DNA of 64,000 nucleotides from Pseudomonas salomonii (GCF_900107155.1 NZ_FNOX01000004.1:1-64000), one strand, 5' to 3'. Positions 44,267 to 53,666 are shown, numbered from the stretch's first letter. Made by a program: numbers and translations. Notes: generated by a model not told the origin, from the letters alone.

Positions 44267-46080
44267 ACACTGCGGTCCTCGGACGGTTGCAGACTCACGC
44301 CCGGCGAGCCGGCACGCAATTTCAGGGTTAACAGCGCGCCGCCTTCCTTGTGATTGGCGAACAGCAATTCGCCGCCAAAGGCACGCATCAACGTCTCACA
44401 GATCGCCAGGCCCAGCCCCAAGCCCTGGGTGCGGGTCTTGGTGGTGTAGAACGGCTCGCTGGCGCGGCCCAGGGCTTCCATGCAAAAACCTGGGCCGTTG
44501 TCGCGAATGTACAGGTTGACGCCCTGTTCGGTGGTTTGGGCACTGAGCCACAATTTGCGCGGCGGGCCTTTTTCGGTAAGGGCGTCGAGGGCGTTGGCCA
44601 GCAGGTTGCCGAGCACCTGGCGCAGGCGGGTTTCGCCGGCTTGCACCCACAAGGTCGCCTCGGGTAAATCGCGGATCAATTCGACTTCCATCGAACGCCG
44701 CCGTTTGGCCAGTAACGCCAAGGCATCGTCGAGCGCCGGTTGCAGGGCCACGCTTTCCGGGGCGTGGCGGTCGCGGCGGGCGAAGGCGCGCAGGTGCGCG
44801 ATGATCGAGGCCATGCGCCCGGTCAGTTCGCTGATCAGCTTGAGGTTGCCACGGGCGTCGTTGGTGCGTTCGTGGTCGAGCAGGATCTCGGCGTTTTCCG
44901 CGTAGCTGCGGATCGCCGCCAGCGGCTGGTTGAGTTCGTGGCTGATACTCGCCGACATGGTGCCCAGCGCCGACAGCTTGCCGGCCTGCACCAGGTCATC
45001 CTGGGCGCGCACCAGTTCCTGCTGGGCGTGTTCACGCTCCAGCACTTCCTGTTTGAGTCGGCGGTTAAGGCCTTCGAGGTCGCTGGTGCGCTCGATCACA
45101 CGCGCTTCCAGCTCGCGGCGGGCCTTGGCTTCGAAGGCGATGCGTTCCAGGTAATGGCGACGGCGCTGCATCATCAAACCCAGCAATAGCATCAACACCA
45201 ATAACGTCGCGCCGCCGACGGCCACCACGGTGCGCACCGGGCGATTGATCAGCGAGCGCGGTGCGAGGATTTCCACGGTCCAGCCGGTTTCGGCGATGGC
45301 CGTGGATTGGCGCAGCCACGCCGTGGTGCTCAACGCCAGCGGCTGCGGGTCGCGGGTCGGGTAGGGCTGGATGGCGATGATTGCCTGGCGCTCTTCTTCC
45401 GTGAGCGGCCGGGTCGCCCGGAAGCGCCATTGCGGGCGCGAGGTGAGGATGACCACGCCGTTATGGTCGGTCACCAGCAGTTGCTCAGGGGTTTTGCCCC
45501 ACAGGCTTTCGGTGTGGTCCAGGTCGACCTTGACCACCAGCACGCCGATTATTTTGGCGCCGTCGCGCACGGCGGCGGCGAAGAAGTAGCCGCGTTTGGC
45601 CGAGGTGGTGCCCAAGCCGAAAAACCGCCCCAGACGCCCGGCCATGGCTTCGCTGAAATAGGGCCGGAACGAGAAATTACGGTCGACAAAACTGTCCTGC
45701 TTGTCCCAGTTGGAGGCGGCGAGGGTCTTGCCGGTAGTGTCCATCAAGTACATCACTTCCACCCCGGCCTGAGCGGCAACCTCCTTGAGCAGCAGGTTGG
45801 CGTTGGTCAGGTTGGCGCTGACCTGGGGCGCATCCAGCGCGGTGCGCAGGGCCGGCAAGTCACCGAGTATCTGCGGCAGCACTTCATAGCGGTGCAAGGT
45901 GCCGAGCAGGTTGGCGACATACAGGTCGAGGGTTTGGCGGTTCTGCCCGGCCAGTTCGCTGCGGTAATAGCGCTCGGCCAGATGCTCCAGCGGCCACAGC
46001 AGCGGTGCCAGGCACAACGCCAGTAAGGCGAGGCTGCGCCAGCGAGGTCTACGCGGGAGGGGTGGAGTCATGGGAGTCAT
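44263..46080 (-). CDS. dctB: C4-dicarboxylate sensor histidine kinase DctB
   Basis: The product is 605 residues. There is a first membrane helix near 17-31, a periplasmic double-PAS sensor (MDTTGKTLAASNWDKQDSFV, FFAAAVRDGAKIIGVLVVKVD) up to about 285, a second helix (ATLLVLMLLLGLMM), a coiled coil, HisKA with ISHELNQPLAAIRSYAENA, and an ATPase domain (LLANALDAL, DNGPGF, GLGLGLAICETL). This is the DctB layout for sensing succinate, fumarate or malate. It phosphorylates DctD. It lies 56 bases downstream of rmlC. Confidence 0.9.
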   Translation of the reverse strand: MTPMTPPLPRRPRWRSLALLALCLAPLLWPLEHLAERYYRSELAGQNRQTLDLYVANLLGTLHRYEVLPQILGDLPALRTALDAPQVSANLTNANLLLKEVAAQAGVEVMYLMDTTGKTLAASNWDKQDSFVDRNFSFRPYFSEAMAGRLGRFFGLGTTSAKRGYFFAAAVRDGAKIIGVLVVKVDLDHTESLWGKTPEQLLVTDHNGVVILTSRPQWRFRATRPLTEEERQAIIAIQPYPTRDPQPLALSTTAWLRQSTAIAETGWTVEILAPRSLINRPVRTVVAVGGATLLVLMLLLGLMMQRRRHYLERIAFEAKARRELEARVIERTSDLEGLNRRLKQEVLEREHAQQELVRAQDDLVQAGKLSALGTMSASISHELNQPLAAIRSYAENAEILLDHERTNDARGNLKLISELTGRMASIIAHLRAFARRDRHAPESVALQPALDDALALLAKRRRSMEVELIRDLPEATLWVQAGETRLRQVLGNLLANALDALTEKGPPRKLWLSAQTTEQGVNLYIRDNGPGFCMEALGRASEPFYTTKTRTQGLGLGLAICETLMRAFGGELLFANHKEGGALLTLKLRAGSPGVSLQPSEDRSV

Positions 46081-46136
46081 GCGCCTGTGGGGACAGGCGC
46101 ATTATGCCTAGGGCCGGCGTGCAAGGCACTCGCCGG

Positions 46137-46682
46137 TCATGCAAACAGATCGGCGTCTGCCAGGGCCTTGCCGATCTGATCCTTGGCGGACAAGGTTGGG
46201 GTGCCCTCAAACTGCCAGTCAATCTTGAGCTCCGGGTCGTCCCAGCGAATACAACGCTCAGCCGAAGGCGTGTAGTAGTCAGTGGTCTTGTAGAGGAACT
46301 CGGCGTAGTCGCTGAGCACTACAAACCCATGGGCAAACCCCTCTGGAACCCACAGTTGGCGGTTGTTTTCGGCGGACAGGCGCACGCTGGTCCACTGGCC
46401 GAAAGTGGGCGAACTGCGGCGAATATCCACCGCCACGTCCAGGACCTCACCGGCGGTCACCCGCACGAGTTTGCCCTGGGTGTTTTCTATCTGGTAGTGC
46501 AAGCCACGCAGCACGCCCTTTTGCGAGCGAGAGTGGTTGTCCTGCACAAACTCCAGCTGCAGGCCGGAGGCTTGGGCAAACGCCTTGGCGTTGAAACTCT
46601 CATAAAAAAAGCCACGCTCATCGCCAAATACCTTCGGCTCGAGGATCAAGACTTCGGGCAGCTTGGTCGCGATTACATTCAT
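46137..46682 (-). CDS. rmlC: dTDP-4-dehydrorhamnose 3,5-epimerase
   Basis: This is a 181-residue cupin. Conserved: FGDERGFFYESFNAKAF, QDNHSRSQKGVLRGLHYQ (catalytic histidine), DVAVDIRRSSPTFG, PEGFAHGFVVLSD and YYTPSAERCIRWDDP. It makes dTDP-4-keto-L-rhamnose, the third step to dTDP-L-rhamnose for lipopolysaccharide or rhamnolipid. It is 41 bases after rmlB. rmlD and rmlA, normally between, are not here. Confidence 0.92.
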   Translation of the reverse strand: MNVIATKLPEVLILEPKVFGDERGFFYESFNAKAFAQASGLQLEFVQDNHSRSQKGVLRGLHYQIENTQGKLVRVTAGEVLDVAVDIRRSSPTFGQWTSVRLSAENNRQLWVPEGFAHGFVVLSDYAEFLYKTTDYYTPSAERCIRWDDPELKIDWQFEGTPTLSAKDQIGKALADADLFA

Positions 46683-46723
46683 TGGTTTCCCTCGCCGGGT
46701 GAACGGGTCGTGTGATCAGAACC

Positions 46724-47806
46724 TTATGCGATCAGGTCTTTTGGGTCGGTATTGCCCAGGCGCTCGCCTTGATAGCTGCCGTCCTGGACCCTGCGGCACC
46801 AGTCCAGGTTATCGAGGTACCACTGCACGGTTTTGCGCAGGCCGGTTTCAAAGGTTTCTTCCGGGACCCAGCCCAGCTGGTGTTCGATCTTGCTCGCGTC
46901 GATCGCGTAGCGCTGGTCGTGGCCCGGGCGGTCTTTGACGAAGGTGATCAGGTCGGTGAATTTCTCCACACCGGCCGGGCGCTGTGGCGCCAGTTCTTCG
47001 AGCAGGCCGCAGATGCCGCGTACCACGTCGATGTTCTTTTGCTCGTTGTGACCGCCGATGTTGTAGGTCTCGCCGACCACACCTTCGGTGACCACTTTGA
47101 ACAAGGCGCGGGCGTGGTCTTCGACGAACAGCCAGTCGCGCACTTGCAACCCGTCGCCGTAGACCGGCAGTGGCTTGCCGGCGAGGGCGTTGAGGATCAC
47201 CAGCGGGATCAACTTTTCGGGGAAGTGGAATGGCCCGTAGTTGTTCGAGCAGTTGGTCAGCAGCACCGGCAGGCCATAGGTGCGCTGCCAGGCGCGCACC
47301 AGGTGGTCGGAGGCGGCTTTACTGGCCGAATACGGCGAGCTGGGTGCGTAAGGCGTGGTTTCGGTGAACAAGTCGTCCACACCGTGGAGGTCGCCGTACA
47401 CTTCGTCGGTGGAAATATGGTGGAAGCGGAACGCGCTCCTGGCCGGTTCCTCCAGGGTCTGCCAATAGGCGCGGGTGGCTTCCAGCAGGCTGTAGGTGCC
47501 GACGATGTTGGTCTGGATAAAGTCCGAGGGGCCATCAATGGAACGGTCGACGTGCGACTCGGCGGCCAGGTGCATGATGGCCTGCGGCTCAAAGCGCGCC
47601 AGCACGGCGCTGACGGCGGCCTGGTCGATGATATCGGCCTGCACGAACTCATAGCGGCTGTTGGCGGCGATGCTGGTGAGTGACTCCAGGTTGCCGGCGT
47701 AGGTGAGTTTGTCCAGGTTGAGCACTTCGTGCTCGGTGTGTTGAATCAGGTGACGAACCAGGGCAGAACCGATGAAGCCGGCGCCGCCGGTGATGAGAAT
47801 GCGCAT
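46724..47806 (-). CDS. rmlB: dTDP-glucose 4,6-dehydratase
   Basis: This 360-residue extended SDR has the Rossmann motif [14 protein letters not shown] at the N-terminus, DEVYGDL (active-site Asp/Glu region) and [15 protein letters not shown] with the catalytic Y and K. It converts dTDP-glucose to dTDP-4-keto-6-deoxyglucose. It leads the rmlB-rmlC pair. The last residues (NTDPKDLIA) are unremarkable. An aminotransferase remnant lies upstream. Confidence 0.93.
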   Translation of the reverse strand: MRILITGGAGFIGSALVRHLIQHTEHEVLNLDKLTYAGNLESLTSIAANSRYEFVQADIIDQAAVSAVLARFEPQAIMHLAAESHVDRSIDGPSDFIQTNIVGTYSLLEATRAYWQTLEEPARSAFRFHHISTDEVYGDLHGVDDLFTETTPYAPSSPYSASKAASDHLVRAWQRTYGLPVLLTNCSNNYGPFHFPEKLIPLVILNALAGKPLPVYGDGLQVRDWLFVEDHARALFKVVTEGVVGETYNIGGHNEQKNIDVVRGICGLLEELAPQRPAGVEKFTDLITFVKDRPGHDQRYAIDASKIEHQLGWVPEETFETGLRKTVQWYLDNLDWCRRVQDGSYQGERLGNTDPKDLIA

Positions 47807-47887
47807 TCAGAGAGCCTTTTTTCCAAGACAGACATTAAGCCAGAGCATAGCTTGAGTTGCGCAACGGGGCGGCGCAAGCATACTCGG

Positions 47888-48050
47888 GTGAAGAAGGGTT
47901 GCCTTGATCGCCTGCGCGAGTTGGGTTTCCATGCTGCCGACCGGCGACTGCCTCAACATCCTCAAGATCAAGCCGCCGAGGGTGACGTCTAAACGCAGCG
48001 TGGATTTCTTTGTCGACAGGGTGTCGAAGGTGCTCGATGAGCCACTGTAG
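47888..48050 (+). pseudogene. Remnant of a class III aminotransferase C-terminus
   Basis: One frame gives RLRELGF (from about 47909) and another gives LNILKIKPP, VTSKRSVDFFVDRVSKVLDE and a TAG at 48048. Together these match the end of omega-aminotransferases (RLRELGI...NVLKIRPPL...FLxxxxxVLxE) broken by a frameshift near 47920-47931. No upstream part of the gene remains next to rmlB. It is a decayed gene tail between rmlB and aguA. Confidence 0.6.
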
Positions 48051-48171
48051 GTTTTCGATTGTTATCGACTAACCGCTGTCATATTTGTCATTAATGATCT
48101 TTTATCACTTTTAAAGCCGATTTTTATCCGTTATAAAGTCGGCCTTCACCCCATTCGGAGTCCTGAACGCC

Positions 48172-49278
48172 ATGACCACCCTGCACAGCACACCTCGCGC
48201 CGATGGCTTCTACATGCCTGCCGAATGGGCGCCGCAAACCCAAACCTGGATGATCTGGCCCGAGCGCCCGGACAACTGGCGCCTGGGCGGCAAGCCGGCG
48301 CAGGCCGCTCACGTGGCGGTGGCCAAGGCGATTGCGCGCTTTGAACCGGTGACCGTCGCGGTGTCCGCCGGCCAGTACGAGAACGCCCGTGCGCGCCTGG
48401 ATGTGCCCAATATCCGCGTGGTGGAAATGTCCAACGACGACGCCTGGGTGCGCGACACCGGCCCGACCTTTGTGATCAATAACAGTGGCGAAGTGCGCGG
48501 CGTGAACTGGGATTTCAACGCCTGGGGCGGCTTTGACGGCGGCCTGTATGCGCCGTGGAACCGCGATTCGCAGGTGGGCGGCAAGATCCTCGAGATCGAG
48601 CGCGTGCCGCGCTACCGCACCGAAGGCTTCGTGCTGGAAGGCGGTTCGATCCATGTCGACGGCGAAGGCACGGTGATCACCACCGAAGAGTGCCTGTTGA
48701 ACCGCAATCGCAACCCGCATCTGGACCGCGCGGCCATCGAAGCGGTGCTGCGTGACCATTTGGCGGTGGATAAAGTCATCTGGTTGCCGGATGGCCTGTT
48801 CAACGACGAAACCGACGGCCATGTGGATAACTTTTGCTGCTACGTGCGCCCCGGCGAAGTGTTGCTGGCCTGGACCGATGACCCGCAAGACCCTAACTTT
48901 GCGCGCTGCCACGCCGCCATGGCCGTGCTGCAAAGCAGCACAGACGCTAAAGGCCGCCCGTTCACAGTGCATAAAATGCCGATCCCGGGCCCGTTGTACG
49001 CGACCGAAGAGGAATGCGCCGGTGTCGACCCGGTCGACGGTTCCCAGGAACGTAATCCGACTGTGCGTTTGGCCGGTTCCTACGTGAACTTCCTGATCGT
49101 CAACGGCGGCATCATCGCGCCGAGCTTCGACGACCCGCTGGACAGCCAGGCCAAAGAGATCCTGCAGAACCTGTTCCCGCAGCACGAAGTGGTAATGGTG
49201 CCGGGCCGTGAACTGTTACTGGGCGGCGGCAATATCCATTGCCTGACCCAACAACAGCCGGCACCGCACAAAAATTGA
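48172..49278 (+). CDS. aguA: Agmatine deiminase
   Basis: This 368-residue amidinotransferase-fold enzyme has the nucleophile C357 in [14 protein letters not shown]; catalytic acid and histidine regions are [11 protein letters not shown] near 94 and [11 protein letters not shown] near 215, plus [11 protein letters not shown] near 160. It hydrolyses agmatine to N-carbamoylputrescine on the route from arginine to putrescine. GGAG precedes the ATG. In P. aeruginosa aguA is followed by aguB; here aguB is absent and oprE lies on the right. Confidence 0.94.
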   Translation: MTTLHSTPRADGFYMPAEWAPQTQTWMIWPERPDNWRLGGKPAQAAHVAVAKAIARFEPVTVAVSAGQYENARARLDVPNIRVVEMSNDDAWVRDTGPTFVINNSGEVRGVNWDFNAWGGFDGGLYAPWNRDSQVGGKILEIERVPRYRTEGFVLEGGSIHVDGEGTVITTEECLLNRNRNPHLDRAAIEAVLRDHLAVDKVIWLPDGLFNDETDGHVDNFCCYVRPGEVLLAWTDDPQDPNFARCHAAMAVLQSSTDAKGRPFTVHKMPIPGPLYATEEECAGVDPVDGSQERNPTVRLAGSYVNFLIVNGGIIAPSFDDPLDSQAKEILQNLFPQHEVVMVPGRELLLGGGNIHCLTQQQPAPHKN

Positions 49279-49338
49279 GTGCGGTTGTAACAGCGTTTGA
49301 GTGAACGCCGAGCGCTACCTGTTTAAAGCCCTTACAGC

Positions 49339-49374
49339 AAGCCCGCAGCCTGGCTAGGTTGCGGGCTTTTTTGT
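49339..49374 (+). terminator. aguA terminator
   Basis: AAGCCCGCAGCCT pairs with AGGTTGCGGGCTT (one G-T) followed by six T residues. Confidence 0.88.
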
Positions 49375-49512
49375 GCCCGAATGCCTATAAACACGGGACA
49401 TTGGCATAGCTCTTGTATCGGTGTTGCCACAGTGGCCCAAGGTGATGACTGCACAGTTCTGTCACAAACCTTGAGTAAGTTAGCCGCTCACGCAGTAGGA
49501 GAGAGCGCTGGA

Positions 49513-49731
49513 ATGAATGCCGATATCAACCTGATCTACACGCGCCCGTTCCACCCGACGCGGGTTAGCGGTGATGCGATCCATGCGCTGGCGCTATGGT
49601 TGAAGGCAAACGGCTCGCGACAGGTGAGGCAGCAACAGCCTGACGTGCGCAGCGTGATGAGTGAACGCTACCCGGCGGGGTTGTTCAGTGAGGATGAGCT
49701 GCAAGCGCTGTGCGAACTGCTGAAAAACTGA
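49513..49731 (+). CDS. Small hypothetical protein
   Basis: The product is 72 residues from the ATG at 49513 with AGGAGAG at about 49497; the frame is open further up to 49381 with no ribosome site. The sequence (IYTRPFHPTRVSGDAIHALALWLK, then a charged stretch and GLFSEDELQALCELLKN) is well composed and codon use matches the backbone, so it is probably real. No family recognised. Confidence 0.5.
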   Translation: MNADINLIYTRPFHPTRVSGDAIHALALWLKANGSRQVRQQQPDVRSVMSERYPAGLFSEDELQALCELLKN

Positions 49732-49748
49732 AGCCCACCTAGATCCAT

Positions 49749-49837
49749 TGTGGGAGCTGGCTTGCCTGCGATGGCATTCTGTCAGCCAGCGACTCTCCAG
49801 CAGGTATACCGCTTTCGCAGGCAAGCCAGCTCCCACA
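49749..49837. repeat. REP pair (GCTGGCTTGCCTGCGAT subtype)
   Basis: Inverted TGTGGGAGCTGGCTTGCCTG arms flank a spacer of about 35 bases. It follows the small gene. Confidence 0.85.
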
Positions 49838-50215
49838 TTGACCGCGTGAAATTTAGAAGTTGTAGGTGCCTGTTGCCCACGAGCTCGCAAACACACCCTC
49901 GGCTAAAATGTTACATAATGTGTTTTCTTGACTAATCAGACGATTTTTCAGGCCTGAGCGAAGGCCTTGGAATGCACCGCTTAGAATTATTTCGCCTAAA
50001 TACAGACGATTCACGAAATTGACACATAGTTCAACGCGCGCATAGGATTGCGCCCAACGCCTGTGGCTCACCGCCATGACTCATCCAATAAAAAAAGGCC
50101 CGCGGCAGTTCAGTCGTCCGCGGGCCTTCTTTTTTTGGATAACGTCGACACCAGAAAAGCGACACGGAGCCTGGTGTCACAGCGCGTACTCAACCAGTAA
50201 TAAGGAATATAAGAA
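49838..50215. other. Long upstream region of oprE
   Basis: The region is relatively AT-rich. A TTGACT hexamer at 49926 could be a minus-35 element, and AGGCCTGAGCGAAGGCCTT (about 49951-49969) is a small hairpin. The strong terminator at 50095 lies 77 bases before the oprE start. No open frame is convincing. Confidence 0.4.
50095..50136 (+). terminator. Strong hairpin in the oprE leader (terminator or attenuator)
   Basis: AAGGCCCGCGG (50095-50105) and CCGCGGGCCTT (50118-50128) form a perfect 11-bp stem, preceded by an A run and followed by CTTTTTTT. It can end transcription in either direction. Either a short RNA upstream ends here or the porin transcript is attenuated. Confidence 0.75.
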
Positions 50216-51502
50216 ATGTTGAAGCAACGGATGAGTCTGATCGCTCTGGGGATTTTGAGCGCATCGGCAGCAATGGCTAACGACCAGGAGCAATCCAAGG
50301 GTTTCGTGGACGACAGCCACCTGAACATCGCAGCACGTAACGCCTACATCAGCCGTGACTACAAAAACGGCAAGCAAGACAAAGCCGAATGGGGCCAGGG
50401 CTTCATCGGCAAGTTCGAGTCCGGCTTCACCCAAGGCACCGTCGGTGTGGGTGTGGACGTGATCGGCCAATACGCCATTCGCCTGGACGGCGGTAAAGGT
50501 CGCAGCGGCGCTGGCGGTATCGACTTCTTCAAGCAAGGCGACAGCGGCGAAGCAGCCAACGACCTGGCCAAGGGCGGCGCTGCCGTCAAGTTCCGTGTCT
50601 CTAACACTGTACTCAAGTACGGTGACCAGATGCCGGCTGTGCCTGTGTTGCAGTACGACAACTCCCGTCTGTTGTCGGAAACCTACACCGGTACGTCGAT
50701 CGTTTCCAAAGAGATCGCCGGCCTGCAACTGGACGCTGGTCACTTCACCAAGGAAGCTCGCAAGAGCGCCGAGGGTTCCGACAGTGGCGCGCTGAAAAGC
50801 ATCGACTACATCGGTGGTAGCTACAAATTCACCGAAAGCCTGTCGGCCGCGTTGTACGCCTCCAACATGCAGGACGTGCTGAAGAAGCAATACGTCAACG
50901 TCAACTACGTGCTGGCCCTGCCAGAAAAACAATCGTTGACCTTTGACTTCAACGGCTACAAAACCAAGCTGGACCGCAGCTTCGCCCTGGAAAACCAAGG
51001 TGATGCGGACGCCCGCGACAACAAAATCTGGAGCCTGGGCGCTACCTGGGCTGTTGGCCCGCACAGCTTCACCCTCGCTCACCAGCGCAGCACCGGCGAC
51101 ACCGGCTACCTGTACGGCGGCTACCGCAACGCTGGCGGTATCGGCGACGGCGGCAATACCATCCTGCTGGCCAACTCCTACTGGTCCGACTTTAACGGCA
51201 AGGACGAGCGCTCCTGGCAAGCAGGCTACGGCCTGGACTTCAGCGCCTTCGGCGTGCCTGGCCTGACCTACAACATCGCTTACGTGCGCGGCACCAACAT
51301 TGACGACGGTTCCAACCGTGGCAGTGGCACCGAACGTGAAATCTTCAACCAGTTCAAATATGTCGTTCAAAGCGGCCCAGCCAAAGACCTGAGCCTGCGC
51401 GCTCGTGCGTCCTGGTTGCGCGTCTCCAGCAACGCCAGCAACTACAACGTAGGCGGTAACGAAATCCGTCTGTTCGCCGACTACCCGATCAACGTTTTCT
51501 AA
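50216..51502 (+). CDS. oprE: OprD-family porin OprE
   Basis: This 428-residue precursor has a signal peptide cut after AMA near 21, then DQEQSKGFVDDSHLNIAARNAYISRDYKNG, the OprD-family start in pieces. It ends FADYPINVF with terminal phenylalanine. In P. aeruginosa OprE lies beside aguA, and that order is kept here, which favours OprE over other family members. OprE is anaerobically induced in P. aeruginosa; its substrate is unclear. AAGGA precedes the ATG. Confidence 0.8.
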   Translation: MLKQRMSLIALGILSASAAMANDQEQSKGFVDDSHLNIAARNAYISRDYKNGKQDKAEWGQGFIGKFESGFTQGTVGVGVDVIGQYAIRLDGGKGRSGAGGIDFFKQGDSGEAANDLAKGGAAVKFRVSNTVLKYGDQMPAVPVLQYDNSRLLSETYTGTSIVSKEIAGLQLDAGHFTKEARKSAEGSDSGALKSIDYIGGSYKFTESLSAALYASNMQDVLKKQYVNVNYVLALPEKQSLTFDFNGYKTKLDRSFALENQGDADARDNKIWSLGATWAVGPHSFTLAHQRSTGDTGYLYGGYRNAGGIGDGGNTILLANSYWSDFNGKDERSWQAGYGLDFSAFGVPGLTYNIAYVRGTNIDDGSNRGSGTEREIFNQFKYVVQSGPAKDLSLRARASWLRVSSNASNYNVGGNEIRLFADYPINVF

Positions 51503-51534
51503 TTGATCGCACGTCGCGCCTGATGCCAGGCGAT

Positions 51535-51565
51535 AAAAAACCCCGACTGGTTCGGGGTTTTTTTA
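51535..51565 (+). terminator. oprE terminator
   Basis: AAAAAACCCCGA and TTCGGGGTTTTTTT form a near-perfect stem with a 4-base loop and a T7 tail, 33 bases after the stop. Confidence 0.92.
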
Positions 51566-51586
51566 TGCCTTTGGATCAGCGCCGGT

Positions 51587-51650
51587 GATCGTTCCCCCGC
51601 TCTGCGTGGGAACGCCTCTTGGGACGCTCCGCGTCCCGCCGTCAACGATC
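51587..51650. repeat. Partial GATCGTTCCCACGC-family repeat
   Basis: It starts GATCGTTCCCCCGCTCTGCG, contains GGGACGCTCCGCGTCCC, and ends CAACGATC; shorter than the full elements. Confidence 0.7.
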
Positions 51651-51675
51651 AAGCATGGTTTTTTATCAGTTTTGC

Positions 51676-51696
51676 GGACGCCAATAGGTGGCGTCC
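51676..51696. promoter_or_regulatory. Inverted repeat upstream of the tautomerase-SDR operon
   Basis: GGACGCC and GGCGTCC flank a 7-base centre, 145 bases before the operon start. It could be an operator, for instance for the AraC-type regulator that lies convergent to the operon. No direct evidence. Confidence 0.3.
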
Positions 51697-51840
51697 AATC
51701 GTGTAGAAGTACCGTAAGAACTTGTTACACCACATCACTAATGTAGTACTCAAACCCCCATTTATCTCACCTCAGCGCACGCCTAAATTGACCCCACTGC
51801 CGGCCCATCACCCCGATGGCCGACCACTGGAGCCATCACC

Positions 51841-52062
51841 ATGCCCTTCGTCAGCCTGCGCATCACCCGTGACGGCGTGACCCCTGAGCAAAAAGCCCAG
51901 GTCATTGCCGAGTTCACCGAAACCCTCGAACGCGTGCTCAACAAGCGCTCGGACCTGACCCACATCGTCATCGAAGAAATCGACACCGATAACTGGGGCT
52001 ACGCCGGCGTCACCACCACCGAATACCGCAGATCCCAAGCCCTTACCGGAGAAACACAATGA
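51841..52062 (+). CDS. 4-oxalocrotonate tautomerase-family protein
   Basis: The product is 73 residues starting MPFVSLRITRDG; after removal of Met, Pro1 is the catalytic base of the family. The rest (TPEQKAQVIAEFTETLERVL, HIVIEEIDTDNWGYAG) fits the beta-alpha-beta fold. GGAG precedes the ATG. It overlaps the SDR gene by 4 bases. Substrate unknown. Confidence 0.82.
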   Translation: MPFVSLRITRDGVTPEQKAQVIAEFTETLERVLNKRSDLTHIVIEEIDTDNWGYAGVTTTEYRRSQALTGETQ

Positions 52063-52760
52063 GCAAAGTCGTGATCATCACCGGCGCCTCCCAAGGCATC
52101 GGCGCTGCCGTTGTCCAAGCCTACCGCGCCCTCGATTACCGCGTGGTTGCCACCTCGCGCTCGATCCAGCCATCCACCGACCCGAACATCCTCACGGTGC
52201 CCGGCGACATCGCCGACCCGGCCACCGCCCAGCGCGTCATCCGCGAAGCCCTGGCCACTTTCGGGCGCGTCGACAGCCTGATCAACAACGCCGGCATCTT
52301 CATCGCCAAACCCTTCACCGCCTACACCCAGGACGACTACGCCAACGTGCTGGCGGTGAACCTCAACGGGTTTTTCTACATCACCCAACTGGCCATCGCC
52401 GAGATGGAAAAACACGGCGCCGGCCACATCGTCAATGTCACCACCAGCCTGGTCGATCACGCCATCGACGGCGTGCCTTCGGTACTCGCCAGCCTCACCA
52501 AAGGCGGGCTGAACGCCGCGACCAAATCCCTGGCGATTGAATACGCCAAACGCGGCATTCGGGTGAACGCGGTAAGCCCGGGCATCATCAAGACGCCGAT
52601 GCATGGCGAAGATTCCCACGCCGCATTGGGGCAATTGCACCCGGTAGGGCGCATGGGCGAAGTGAGTGATATCGCCCAAGCGATCACCTACCTGGAGAGC
52701 GCCGGGTTTGTCACCGGTGAGATCCTGCATGTGGACGGCGGGCAAAGCGCCGGGCACTGA
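52059..52760 (+). CDS. SDR-family protein lacking the catalytic tyrosine
   Basis: The product is 233 residues. The Rossmann motif TGASQGIG, NNAGI and a C-terminal VTGEILHVDGG are classical SDR. The active-site serine is S130 and the lysine K148 (ASLTKGG), but the position of the tyrosine, four residues before the lysine, is A144. So the YxxxK motif is broken. The enzyme may use another residue, or the protein may bind cofactor without the usual chemistry. It is coupled to the tautomerase gene. Confidence 0.85.
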   Translation: MSKVVIITGASQGIGAAVVQAYRALDYRVVATSRSIQPSTDPNILTVPGDIADPATAQRVIREALATFGRVDSLINNAGIFIAKPFTAYTQDDYANVLAVNLNGFFYITQLAIAEMEKHGAGHIVNVTTSLVDHAIDGVPSVLASLTKGGLNAATKSLAIEYAKRGIRVNAVSPGIIKTPMHGEDSHAALGQLHPVGRMGEVSDIAQAITYLESAGFVTGEILHVDGGQSAGH

Positions 52761-52778
52761 TACACCGGCACGCCCGGC

Positions 52779-53666
52779 CTAGACTGGCCGGGCGTTATCA
52801 TCCCGAGGCGAGCGCCCGAAAAAGGCTTTATAAGCCCGACTGAACGCAGCCTCGGACTCATAGCCAATCGCAAAACCCACCTCACCGATGCGACCTTCCT
52901 GCTTGGCGAGCATGCTTTTGGCCAAGGTCAGCCGCCACTCATTCTGGTACCGCAACGGCGAGCGCCCCACCAACGCGCTGAACCGCTCGCAGAAATTGGA
53001 ACGCGACATACCGGCCACTTCCGCCAGCGCATCAATGCGCCACTGCTGGCCCGGCGCTGCATGAATAGCCCTGAGCGCCCGCGCGATACGCGCATCCGAC
53101 AACCCGCCCAGCCATCCCGACGCAGCCCCTTGCTGCACCCAAGTGCGCAGGATGCGGATCACCACCAAATCAATCAGGCGGGAAATCATCAACGCCCCGC
53201 CCGGCTGCGTGTCATGGGCCTCAAGCAACATGAAATGCAGGATGCCTTCGGCCCAGGCGGCGGCTTCGGTTTGCCGAATATGAATAAGCCGGGGCAGGGC
53301 AAACAGCATCGCCTGGAAACTGCTCGCGTCGAACCAGAACCGACACACCACCACACTGGCCGGCCCATCGCACGCCGTCAGCGTGATGCCCGTGGGGTCG
53401 TGAGGAAGCAACAGTACATCGCCCTGTTGCAGCGTACTCGGCGCGTGGCCGCCGCCCTCCAGTTGCAACTGGCCTTGCTGAAGCACGCAGATATGCGCGC
53501 TGTTTTCATCCAGCTCGAGTGGCTGCTGGTCGGCCAGCGCAGAGGAATACACCCGGTCCCCCGTCAGACGAATCTGCGCCAGCACCTGCGACAACAGATC
53601 GCCTTTGGCCAGCCCCTCCAACTGCATTTCCGGATGAATGATCAAATTATCGAGGGGATTCATCAT
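52779..53666 (-). CDS. AraC-family regulator with cupin-type sensor
   Basis: The product is 295 residues. The N-terminal cupin-like domain (about 1-180, HICVLQQGQLQLEGG, GDVLLLPHDPTG) is the AraC_binding_2/cupin_6 type. The C-terminal double HTH includes WRIDALAEVAGMSRSNFCERF and IGEVGFAIGYESEAAFSRAYKAFFG, ending with the conserved PxxxR-like loop. It is convergent with the tautomerase-SDR operon, separated by 18 bases, and is a candidate regulator of it. Confidence 0.88.
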   Translation of the reverse strand: MMNPLDNLIIHPEMQLEGLAKGDLLSQVLAQIRLTGDRVYSSALADQQPLELDENSAHICVLQQGQLQLEGGGHAPSTLQQGDVLLLPHDPTGITLTACDGPASVVVCRFWFDASSFQAMLFALPRLIHIRQTEAAAWAEGILHFMLLEAHDTQPGGALMISRLIDLVVIRILRTWVQQGAASGWLGGLSDARIARALRAIHAAPGQQWRIDALAEVAGMSRSNFCERFSALVGRSPLRYQNEWRLTLAKSMLAKQEGRIGEVGFAIGYESEAAFSRAYKAFFGRSPRDDNARPV

